A program made the position numbers and the translations under genes. A DNA stretch of 47,470 nt from JAUXFK01 sp034189035 (GTDB lineage Bacteria; Desulfobacterota; UBA8473), in the NCBI GenBank assembly GCA_034189035.1, contig JAXHVA010000028.1, positions 1-47,470 of the forward strand, in the 5' to 3' direction. The notes under the pieces are model-generated. The model was given only the letters and a program-made list of their open reading frames with translations. It was not told the origin of the DNA and made no database searches. Shown in pieces: positions 1-7,473 of the stretch (its first letter is position 1; each line of letters starts with the position of its first letter).

Positions 1-642
1 TAATATAAAGTATACTGCCGCCCCATCTTATGTGCCAGGATGGAAAGGGCTTTTCCCTTACCGTGTTTATTGGTGAGCCTGTTGAGATATCTCTTCCCCG
101 GTTCATTGCCTTTAAGGAAAAGGACTGATGCTTCAGAGAAGCCCACTTGAGATGGGCATTACTGATTTTTTTGCCGCTTGAGCCGTACTATTTTGCATAT
201 GTGCATAGAGTTCAGCCCGTTTTCTCATGAGATGGTTCCGTCTCCTGAGTAGGTCTCTGGTTGCCCTCATTTTGGCAGGATATGCATATGCCATGGGTAT
301 CATGCCTCCTCTGAGCAGGACGGCGATTTTACGCGAATCTATTTTATCATTTTTCGCTTTCCCCCAGTGAATGCCTTTCATATAGAGGGCATGGGCAAGG
401 ACAAAGGGAATGTCATGCTCGTTACAAAGATCAGCTATCCAATACCAGGTGAACATACATTCCACTGCCACGGCAATGTCTTCTCTGAAAGGTTTTATAA
501 CCTTGAGGAACACCTCGCGATCAGTTTTAATGTTTTGGTGCAATCTGACCTCCTCTGTTTCATCGAGGATGCAAAGATACATTTTTCTTGCGTGAAGATC
601 GATTCCGCAATAATATTTGTGTTGTTTGGTATAAAACCTCAT
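1..642 (-). pseudogene. Decayed IS110-family transposase, internally deleted
   Basis: The 169-codon reading frame at 133-642 carries the N-terminal RuvC-like DEDD domain of IS110 transposases: GIDLH at the start, a Glu in VAVECMF and the paired Asp of KNDKIDSRKIA. Right after an AHMQNST segment near residue 150 the sequence jumps, in another frame, to the C-terminal signature GKKISNAHLKWA. After one more base shift it continues as SEASVLFLKG and then RLTNKHGKGKALSILAHKMG up to the window edge. About 100 residues are therefore missing, including most of the Transposase_20 region with the catalytic serine, and there are at least two frame changes. The copy should be inactive. It runs off the left edge, so the downstream end of the element cannot be seen. 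Confidence 0.85.
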
Positions 643-866
643 CTGGTCTCCTCTTTTTTTATTGGTTTATGGCTCGGTGTTGAAACTCATAATAACCATA
701 GCTTAGGAGGAGGCCTTTAAATATTATCAAATCTCTGCTGCAGTCCGCCGAATCACTCTTTATTCTTTATAATTTGCAGTTTCTGAATGTTCACCGTTCT
801 CGGTGGCTCGGTGTTCAGCCGCCGCAGACTTCAACCGTTATGAAGAGGCCAATACAGGAGGCTTGA
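643..866. other. Upstream region of the IS110 remnant and leader of the SnoaL-like gene
   Basis: No coding potential is visible. Two short direct repeats of TGGCTCGGTGTT lie near 670 and 803. On the plus strand an AT-rich TTTATAAT near 768 could act as a -10 box for the gene at 867, but no good -35 is seen. In IS110 elements the non-coding bridge (seek) RNA lies beside the transposase gene, so this stretch could hold a relic of one; nothing in the sequence proves it. Confidence 0.3.
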
Positions 867-1208
867 ATGCATAAAGATATTGAAACGATAATAATTTCAG
901 CGAATGACGAACTTATCACAAAGGGTAACTTTGATGTTATTGATAAGTTTTTTGTATCAGAATACATAGTTCATGCTGGTCGAAAGAATTATACAGGACA
1001 CGAATTCATAAAAAAATGGGCGAGACAGCTTCGTTTGGCAATACCGGATATACAAGTCGCCAAAATCGATATTCTTATTAGAACCGAAAATACTATTGCA
1101 TGGCAGAGAACCTTAAAAGGAACACATAAAGATAAAATAATGGGAATTTCCCCAACTGATCAAAAAATAGAATGGAGAGAGATGGCTGTTTCTCGTTTTA
1201 ATAGTTAA
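867..1208 (+). CDS. SnoaL/NTF2-like protein, possibly C-terminally truncated
   Basis: A 113-residue protein with the SnoaL-like polyketide-cyclase / ester-cyclase pattern: an N-terminal helix with NxDVIDKFF, then HAG, a PDIQV strand, a GTHKDKIMGISPT segment and a final MAVSRF strand. A strong AGGAGG six bases upstream fixes the ATG. Members of this family usually run on after the RF with a DGKIVEEW-type strand; here the frame stops at RFNS, about 20 residues short, so the fold may be incomplete. Family members range from cyclases and isomerases to small binding proteins, so no substrate can be given. It stands alone between two decayed insertion sequences and may have arrived as cargo. Confidence 0.65.
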   Translation: MHKDIETIIISANDELITKGNFDVIDKFFVSEYIVHAGRKNYTGHEFIKKWARQLRLAIPDIQVAKIDILIRTENTIAWQRTLKGTHKDKIMGISPTDQKIEWREMAVSRFNS

Positions 1209-1439
1209 ATAAGATTTTTAGGAATGGTCTATTTCTGAACTGGCAGGACATTTACTTTCAAAACCACCTTGAAAAAATAAAATCATAAAAAGCAGGGCCA
1301 GTGGACGCCTTACCAATGAGGAGTAGTTGGTTATCAACTGTTTTAGCTTATAGCAGGGCTATAGGTTTGCCAACTGGGCCACTGATTCGTCACCGTTAGT
1401 GCAAACTAATACCTTTTACTTAGTGAGCTCTCAATAATG

Positions 1440-2404
1440 GGTAATGTCAAGTTTTTTGTGTAAAATTTTTCTCAGCCAGTTTTTTAAAGAATGGTAGATT
1501 GTTATGCACTTTTCCTATAGGATTTGACTTCTAGTGTAACTCCATTTTAAGGCAGATAGAAGCGAGAAGGATATAGCAGGCATTCTCCCCGGCTACGATC
1601 TCCATAGGCTTTGTTCTGGGGCTAAATTCCTTTTAAGGCGGTCAATAATATTCATGGTCCTTAAATAAATCCACTCTTCCTGTGGACAAAAAAAACGTCA
1701 GACACCCTCCTAAAGATCTCTCCAGGCATTTAATAGCTGATGGAAGGTCTTGCTGCCATCCAAATCTCTTCCCTCCAAGTCTTTGAAAAACTCCCGCCAA
1801 GTAGGTGCTGACTCCTTATCCCCTGTCTGGAAACCCAAAACTAGTTTTTGTCCGGTTTCTACAACGCCAATAACCACCAACACAGGGACCTTCTCTATGC
1901 TAGCATCAATGCGCATATCAAAGTTAACACCGTCCAAAAAGCTATACTTAATAGGGGCCTCGGATAGATCACGAGTCCTATATTTCTCTACAGCATCTAT
2001 CAACTCTTTGTTGGCGTTACTGACCTCCATTGGAGATATCTTCCGGCCTATCAACCTTGTAGATATCATTGATAAGGTGCGAGTGCTAATACCCATCAAG
2101 AACAGAGAACTCAAATTTTGTCGAAGCTCATTATCATACCGCTTGTTTCGGAGAAGCACCTGGGTTTCAAACTCACCCTTCCGGTCCCTCGGCAAATCAA
2201 CCTGTACCTCTCCAATACCTTTTAATGCTTATTCTCAGGTTGCTCCCGAATCTCCTTGAAAATACTCATTACCTTAAGTACACTAATTCCCTCTTTCATG
2301 AGTGATTCTCCTTTCTTATTAAGGTTTCTGATTAAATCTCTTTTGTAGGAAAAGCACCCTTCTTTCTACACTCTCAAAATTTACACAAAATATTGTACAT
2401 TACC
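1440..2404 (-). mobile_element. IS256-family element remnant with terminal inverted repeats
   Basis: The ends 1440-1469 and 2375-2404 (reverse complement) both start GGTAATGT and share TTTTGTGTAAA further in, matching at about 24 of 30 positions. They enclose transposase remnants of the IS256 (Transposase_mut) family on the minus strand, so these are taken as the element boundaries. At 965 bp it is well short of a full IS256-type element (about 1.3 kb or more), consistent with the internal deletions seen in the gene. The flanking bases show no clear target duplication, which points to an old insertion. Confidence 0.75.
1447..2299 (-). pseudogene. IS256-family transposase, multiply broken
   Basis: Pieces of an IS256 transposase in order. 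A possible N-terminus begins at the ATG at 2299 (KEGISVLKVMSIFKEIRE). After a deletion and frame change comes GEVQVDLPRDRKGEFETQ, which leads into the longest frame (1710-2195). That frame holds the StRTLS helix, the first catalytic Asp in FLDGVNFDMR and the GDKESAPTW motif. It then ends early in a divergent tail. The family C-terminus reappears in other frames as EEWIYLRTMNIIDRL and then MEIVAGENACYILLA, followed by FFKKLAEKNFTQ, with a stop codon inside and the final TGA within the terminal repeat. Part of the catalytic core is missing, so no active enzyme can be made. Confidence 0.85.
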
Positions 2405-3084
2405 AACATCTGTTAGTAACCAAATATAGGAGAAATAAAAAAGGCCTGGTAAAAAACAAGTAGTTTTTCTATAGCCTCTAATAGAGAGTTACTCTAATTT
2501 TAAGCCTTTTGTAGAGTTGTTGTACTGGTGTTTACATATTGAGGGGCCGTTGCCCAAATCGACTTTAGAGGTTTTTGCAGTAAACATGATAAAAGTAAAA
2601 ATAAGTGCTTGATTTTGCTTGACAATCAATCGTTTTTCTATCATACTTCCTTCATTGAACTGAACTGCTGAACTAAGAGTATATATACAAAAAAAACCGA
2701 CTAGGACATACCCTTTGCTGAGGTCGATATTAGAGGCTTTATGTATTATTAATCATTCTCTCCCCTTTGACAAAGACTCTTCAGATCACCTCGTCTTCCA
2801 CAGATGCAAAGGTCGTTTGTCCAAAAACACCCAGGCCGGTTTTGCACCATCTTGAGAATGGGACATTCCAAGCCCGGTTCATACGGATAATCAAGAACTT
2901 CATCGAGGTCATGTATTGGCAAATGGCCTTCAACAAACATTCAGGGACAAGGACAGCCTTATGCCCACCAGGGTGAGAAGTCACTATCTCTGGTTGTGGA
3001 AGTTGACTCTCCCCAGTAACTCAATATTTGGACAGAACGGAAAACAAATTGAAGAGTTTTACCCTTGATTGTTGGAATGTTGAC
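2405..3084. other. Intergenic region upstream of the UbiA-like gene
   Basis: No convincing gene. A 63-codon minus-strand frame at 2749-2940 has four Cys and a CICGRRG motif but no ribosome-binding site, and overlapping frames on both strands compete with it. Two loosely similar stretches (a CGAyTTAGAGG-type sequence near 2563 and near 2725) look like an old direct duplication. A sigma-70-like TTGACA (2619-2624) lies 17 bases before CATACT (2642-2647) on the plus strand and could drive the prenyltransferase gene from about 430 bases upstream. Confidence 0.3.
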
Positions 3085-3960
3085 ATGAATACGGTCTTTT
3101 TTCTTTTTCAATCCCTTCGCCCAATCCAATGGATTAAGAATGGGTTTATCCTGATCCCTTTGGTATTTTCGCAGAGGGTTTTTTATTATCAGAGTCTTCT
3201 GCAAGCACTGGCTACGGTGGCTGTGTTTTGCCTTCTTGCTGGTGCCATATATTTAATAAACGACCTCTTTGACCTTGAATCCGACCGCAGACATCCCGTT
3301 AAAAAAAACAGGCCCCTGGCAGCAGGACTTATTTCCCCACGACTTGCTAAGGCAACAGCAACTGTACTTCTCTTTCTTTCCTTGTTTTGGAGCGCTTACC
3401 TGGAAAGCAAGTTAGTTCTGGTTCTTGTAATCTACATAATCAACCAAGTCCTTTATAACTATCATCTCAAGGAGATAGTTATCCTCGATGTTTTTTCCAT
3501 ATCAGCCGGTTTTTTCCTAAGGGTTGTTGCTGGAGGTGTAGCTATAGATGTTGATATATCTCATTGGCTGATCATCTGTACTATATTGATCTCAATGTTT
3601 TTGGCATTGGCCAAACGCAGACACGAGTTGTTGCTTCTGAGTCAAACAGAGGCAGTGAATCATAGAAAAATCCTCTTAGAATATACCCCATACCTGTTAG
3701 ATCAAATGATTGGGATTATTACAGCAGGTACCCTATTGAGTTATTTGTTATATTGTGTATCCCCAATAACAATTGAAAAGTTTGGAACTGATAACCTCAT
3801 CTATACCTTTCCTTTTGTACTTTACGGTATATTTCGCTATCTTTATCTCATCCATAAAAAGAAAAAAGGAGGCGCACCGGAAAGAATCTTGATCTCAGAT
3901 CTATATTTGTTGGCAGCCGTAATCTTATGGGGGCTATCCTGTATACTGATAATTTATTAG
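3085..3960 (+). CDS. UbiA-family prenyltransferase, polyprenyl-phosphate phosphoribosyltransferase-like
   Basis: A multi-spanning membrane protein of 291 residues if started at the ATG at 3085, where MNTVFFLFQSLRPIQWIKN matches the usual family N-terminus (an upstream TTG at 3028 is also in frame). The first Asp-rich motif is INDLFDLESDRRHPVKKNRP; the second is the DVFSISAGFFLRVVAGG segment, followed by FLALAKRRHELLLL. The HPxKxxRP and LAKRRxEL signatures are those of decaprenyl-phosphate phosphoribosyltransferase (Rv3806c-type), which moves phosphoribose from PRPP to a polyprenyl phosphate, rather than of quinone or heme UbiA enzymes. The DUF362 gene follows in the same direction. No DprE1/DprE2-like epimerase genes are visible, so ribose-to-arabinose conversion is not supported here. 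Confidence 0.85.
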   Translation: MNTVFFLFQSLRPIQWIKNGFILIPLVFSQRVFYYQSLLQALATVAVFCLLAGAIYLINDLFDLESDRRHPVKKNRPLAAGLISPRLAKATATVLLFLSLFWSAYLESKLVLVLVIYIINQVLYNYHLKEIVILDVFSISAGFFLRVVAGGVAIDVDISHWLIICTILISMFLALAKRRHELLLLSQTEAVNHRKILLEYTPYLLDQMIGIITAGTLLSYLLYCVSPITIEKFGTDNLIYTFPFVLYGIFRYLYLIHKKKKGGAPERILISDLYLLAAVILWGLSCILIIY

Positions 3961-4042
3961 ATAATATGAGTTGGGGTGATTAGATCTGATTTTGAAGGGT
4001 TACTAAGAAGACTAACCAATTGAAAAATAGAGGAGGTATGAC

Positions 4043-5134
4043 TTGACAAAGCCTGTCGTTGCCATTCTTAAGACAACGCCAGAAAAGGTGCTCGAGGATA
4101 TTCCAAGGCTTATGGAAATGTCAGGCGTAAAGGAGGGCATAGACTTGCAGGCCACGACAATATTGAAGGATAATATCTCATGGCACTATCCTTTTCTGTC
4201 TGCCAATACAACACCTTGGCAACTTGAGGGGACAATCTTAGGGCTAAAAATGGCTGGTTTCCACGATCTTGTGGCTGTACATAACAATACAGTTGTTACA
4301 GATTCGTTCAAAGGCGGCCGCTTAAACAAGCTGGATCCAGTATATCAGCACTATGCCATTCCGGAAAAATATAATTTTTTACCTCAAGACATTACTTGGG
4401 AGACTTATCGCCCTAAGGCCAGAATGAGAGCGCTTCACCGAATCTTTCCGAAGGGCATAAATATCCCCACCTTTTTTCATGGGAAAAACATAGTTCATTT
4501 GCCTACAGTAAAGTGTCATATTTATACCACTACTACCGGTTCCATGAAAAATGCCTTTGGTGGGTTGCTTAACAGCAGACGACATTATACACATAGTGTC
4601 ATCCATGAAACATTGGTTGATCTTTTGGCTATTCAAAGAGAGATTCATACTGGCATCTTTACTGTAATGGATGGTACACTTTGCGGCAATGGGCCTGGGC
4701 CTCGCACCATGATGCCGGTAGAGGAAAGTCTCATCCTAGCTAGTTCTGATTGCGTTGCCATTGATGCTATTGCTGCCAAGATCATGGGATTTGACCCTAT
4801 GAAGATTGGATATATTTATATGGCCTATGAAGATGGACTTGGAGTTGGACAGATAGAAGATATTGAAGTGCGGGGAGAGGATATTTCAGACATTAATTTT
4901 CAATTCTCAGTCGGTGATAACTTGGCCAGTCGATTTGGGGATCTATTGTGGTTCAGCCCCCTCAAGAAGATCCAATGGCTTTTTTTTCATACACCTCTGG
5001 TATATCTCTTTGTCTTTGGATCCTACCTTTACCATGATCATATCTGGTGGCCTTTTGTGGGAAAACGTCTTATGAAAGTTATTCAGACAAATACCACATG
5101 GGGCAATTTCTTTGCAAAGTACCCGACAGAATAA
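4043..5134 (+). CDS. DUF362 domain protein
   Basis: 363 residues starting at TTG, with GGAGG eight bases upstream; the ATG just before it is out of frame and stops at once. The DUF362 core is recognisable: an N-terminal VVAILKTTPEKVLEDI, the LPTVKCHIYTTTTGSMKNAFGG segment and the VMDGTLCGNGPGPR motif, followed by SSDCVAIDAIAAKIMGFDP. The 4Fe-4S ferredoxin domain found in many relatives is absent. A hydrophobic stretch near residues 305-335 suggests membrane contact. The biochemical role of DUF362 is not established. It lies 82 bp after the prenyltransferase and probably shares its transcript, suggesting work on envelope or lipid-linked intermediates; that is inference from position only. Confidence 0.85.
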   Translation: MTKPVVAILKTTPEKVLEDIPRLMEMSGVKEGIDLQATTILKDNISWHYPFLSANTTPWQLEGTILGLKMAGFHDLVAVHNNTVVTDSFKGGRLNKLDPVYQHYAIPEKYNFLPQDITWETYRPKARMRALHRIFPKGINIPTFFHGKNIVHLPTVKCHIYTTTTGSMKNAFGGLLNSRRHYTHSVIHETLVDLLAIQREIHTGIFTVMDGTLCGNGPGPRTMMPVEESLILASSDCVAIDAIAAKIMGFDPMKIGYIYMAYEDGLGVGQIEDIEVRGEDISDINFQFSVGDNLASRFGDLLWFSPLKKIQWLFFHTPLVYLFVFGSYLYHDHIWWPFVGKRLMKVIQTNTTWGNFFAKYPTE

Positions 5135-5139
5135 GGAGT

Positions 5140-5247
5140 ATGACTCTTGCTTTTTTTAATCTTAACAGAACTCTTACCAGATTTGATACCTTTATTCTTT
5201 ATTGTCTCATTGCCTACTTTACCATCCTCTACATGTACTTTCATTAA
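5140..5247 (+). CDS. Possible 35-aa single-span membrane peptide
   Basis: An ATG five bases after the DUF362 stop opens a 35-codon frame, MTLAFFNLNRT..., whose second half is one hydrophobic helix (FILYCLIAYFTILYMYF). An AAGGAG overlaps the preceding stop codon but sits only one base from the ATG, so initiation would depend on coupling to the DUF362 gene. No family is recognised. It may be chance coding. Confidence 0.3.
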   Translation: MTLAFFNLNRTLTRFDTFILYCLIAYFTILYMYFH

Positions 5248-5359
5248 GCTCATTTTGTAAATAATACTTCAAGCTTCTAAAGGAAGGGATGAAGCATAAA
5301 GCATTAAAGGGGGTGTTTCTCGTCATCTAATTCGGACGATCAAAAAAGGAGGAAGTCGC

Positions 5360-5533
5360 ATGATGGAGCAAGATTTACTCGGAATGAACACCTCAACGAG
5401 AGTTACTATAATGCATACATCATATTCGCAATTGGCCTTTAAAATTCAATCCAGAGTGAATGAGCGATTCTACTTTAAAATAAAATTCTTCTCTTTCACA
5501 AAATGTGAGAGTCAAATCCTTAAGAATTCATAA
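5360..5533 (+). CDS. Possible 57-aa small protein
   Basis: A 57-codon frame opens with two ATGs seven bases after a strong AAAGGAGG. The product starts MMEQDLLGMNTSTRVTIM and ends in a basic, Phe-rich tail (FYFKIKFFSFTKCE). The ribosome-binding site is among the best in the window, which argues for real translation, but I recognise no family and there is no signal peptide. It could also be the surviving 5' end of a larger decayed gene. Confidence 0.4.
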   Translation: MMEQDLLGMNTSTRVTIMHTSYSQLAFKIQSRVNERFYFKIKFFSFTKCESQILKNS

Positions 5534-5647
5534 CTCTACACTGTTCGCGCTGGATTCAAGTAAAGAGATCTTCTCCTAGCTAAAATTAGTAGAAGAGAAT
5601 TTGTTTTATTGATTGGATCAAGCCTGAGTGAGCCTAACGCCATTAAT

Positions 5648-6382
5648 ATGAGTGATTGCATCATTATTATCCCGGCACACAACGAGGAGGAGCACATCGG
5701 CAGAATCGTCAGCCGATTATGTGAACTTACAAAGAACAGGCATACTGTTCTCGTTGTTGATGACGGTTCGTTCGACAAAACATCAGAAAAAGCAAAACAG
5801 GCCGGTGCATTGACAGTCCGACTTGATAACAATATGGGATACGGATATGCACTCCAAGCTGGTTATGCTTTTGCAGCAGAAAATAACTTTACATATCTTG
5901 CACAAATGGACGGCGATGGACAGCACGATGAGGCCTATGTAGAAAAGCTTTTTGAGACATTGAGGGACAAAAACGTGGATTTCGTAATCGGTTCTAGATT
6001 TAAAGGACGCAAACTTGGCGGAACCTATCGTGCTGGTCCTCTAAGACGAACAGGCATGTTATTCTTTGCAACACTCGTGTCATTTATCACGCGTCAACGC
6101 ATCACAGATCCCACAAGCGGATTTCGGGCGTTCAAGCGATGCATGCTCCCTGTCTTAATGCACAAACGATATCCCCGCGATTTTCCCGATGCTGACGCTA
6201 TCGTTATGCTTCATCGAAATGGTGCAATCATGACTGAAGTAATCGTACCCATGTACGCCAAAAGAGATCGTAAGTCGATGCATAGAGGATGGGGTCCGTT
6301 TATATATGCTTTTAAAATGACCTTCTCCACCTTCCAAGCTGCACTTCAACCCCGTATTAAAGAGATTGCCCTATCAAAGTAG
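5648..6382 (+). CDS. Family 2 glycosyltransferase (dolichyl-phosphate mannosyltransferase-like)
   Basis: A GT2 (GT-A fold) enzyme of 244 residues from the ATG at 5648; a TTG at 5609 would add 13. The sequence shows IIIIPAHNEEEHIG, the nucleotide-binding VVDDGS, the metal-binding MDGDGQH (DxD), VIGSRF and DPTSGFRAF. The order is that of DPM1/ArnC-like transferases that move a sugar from a nucleotide sugar to a polyprenyl phosphate. There is no C-terminal membrane domain, so it is soluble or peripheral. Its location downstream of the prenyltransferase and DUF362 genes fits a lipid-linked sugar pathway. The acceptor and sugar cannot be read from the sequence. Confidence 0.85.
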   Translation: MSDCIIIIPAHNEEEHIGRIVSRLCELTKNRHTVLVVDDGSFDKTSEKAKQAGALTVRLDNNMGYGYALQAGYAFAAENNFTYLAQMDGDGQHDEAYVEKLFETLRDKNVDFVIGSRFKGRKLGGTYRAGPLRRTGMLFFATLVSFITRQRITDPTSGFRAFKRCMLPVLMHKRYPRDFPDADAIVMLHRNGAIMTEVIVPMYAKRDRKSMHRGWGPFIYAFKMTFSTFQAALQPRIKEIALSK

Positions 6383-7473
6383 ACCGATAACATAGCCCAA
6401 GGATCTCATATAAGACCTCCAATTTTTTAAAGCTAAATGAAGAGGCTGTGTACCTACTATTCATTATTTCATTAGGAAAGAAGCTGAAATCCATACGAGC
6501 GAAAAGATGGGATCAAAAAAATGAGGTGTGTATGGAGCTCAATGCTTAAGTTTTTTCATCGAATTTATCGCCCTTTTACTAATAGTTGAAATGTTCGACA
6601 TAGGCCATCCAAATCATTTTTGAATGAGACTGTTAAAAAATCAATAGCTTTTGTTGTTGCCATTTCGTTTTTTGAAGTTTTTGTTACCACTAAAGCTTTG
6701 CCAGTGCTCTTTACTTTTAAACATCAAAATAATACTCTTTTACTTTATTAAATCTTATATAAAGATGTCTTGCATACTACAGCGACAATATTTTCATCTC
6801 TCGATTCATTCGGAATAACCAGGGATAAGGCCACAACACTTAAAGAAGATTGTGACTTAAATTAAGTATACCATTTGCAAACATCCCATATCTCATCACC
6901 CAAAGGTGAAATGAAATCTTCTTCAAAAAACAAGCGCATCAGACAGTCTGTCAGTTTTGGGATTCATATCGTAAGAGCGATAAGTTATTATTCAGCCAAT
7001 TAAAGGGAAAAGAGGAATTTAAGCCTTTTACAAAATAATTCTTCTCAAGATGATATTTCTTGTTTTTTACAAGATTTATGATATATCGTATTCAGTATTA
7101 ATTAAAAGTACAATACAAACCATAACAGTTCAACTTCTTAAACTTGCGGATTCAAAATACATATAAAGGTATTCCGTGAATTGATCTACTATGTTGCTTC
7201 TATGTGAGATCACGGCAAAAGAAATATCTTCCCCTTTGCTGCTGTGGAAAAATGCTTGCCTAGGATACTGCCATGAAGATCACTACCGATGCAGTCTATA
7301 TACTCGATATTATGGTTACATAAATGACTACACGGCTAAACGGATGATGAAAGGTCAAGTCCACCCTTGATAATCGATCAAACAAAGTATGACCTCCGCC
7401 AGGTCTTTGCTCAAATAAGGAAGGCGTATAGATTTGAAGCGAAAGATAGCTTCTCAATATAGGGAGGGGGGAT
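6383..7473. other. 1.1-kb stretch without a supported gene
   Basis: AT-rich, with frequent stops in all frames. The longest readable pieces on the minus strand are a 32-codon frame (6565-6663, MATTKAIDFLTVSF...) and a 25-codon frame near 6868-6945 (MRLFFEEDFISPLGDEIW...); neither has a ribosome-binding site. On the plus strand only a 16-codon ATG frame near 7273 is seen. I looked for a cobalamin riboswitch before the mutase operon and could not recognise one. The region may hold decayed genes or the mutase promoter. Confidence 0.4.

Noticed and set aside
367..720. Plus-strand frame of 117 codons overlapping the IS110 remnant
   Set aside because: It is antisense to a clear transposase domain and has no recognisable product.
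643..866. Possible integron attC site before the SnoaL-like gene (AACCGTTATG near 835)
   Set aside because: SnoaL-like genes are common integron cassettes, but the left part of the region does not mirror the right and no paired core sites were found.
1750..2259. Plus-strand frame of 169 codons over the IS256 remnant
   Set aside because: Antisense shadow of the transposase; Ser/Pro-rich composition typical of a reversed frame.
2749..2940. Minus-strand 63-codon frame with CICGRRG
   Set aside because: No ribosome-binding site, overlapping frames on both strands, and no family match; left as intergenic.
6565..6663. 32-codon minus-strand frame MATTKAIDFL...
   Set aside because: No Shine-Dalgarno, no recognisable motif; chance frame or remnant.
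7100..7473. Cobalamin riboswitch upstream of the B12-dependent mutase
   Set aside because: Searched by eye for the B12-box and surrounding stems; nothing convincing. B12-using enzymes often lack such control.
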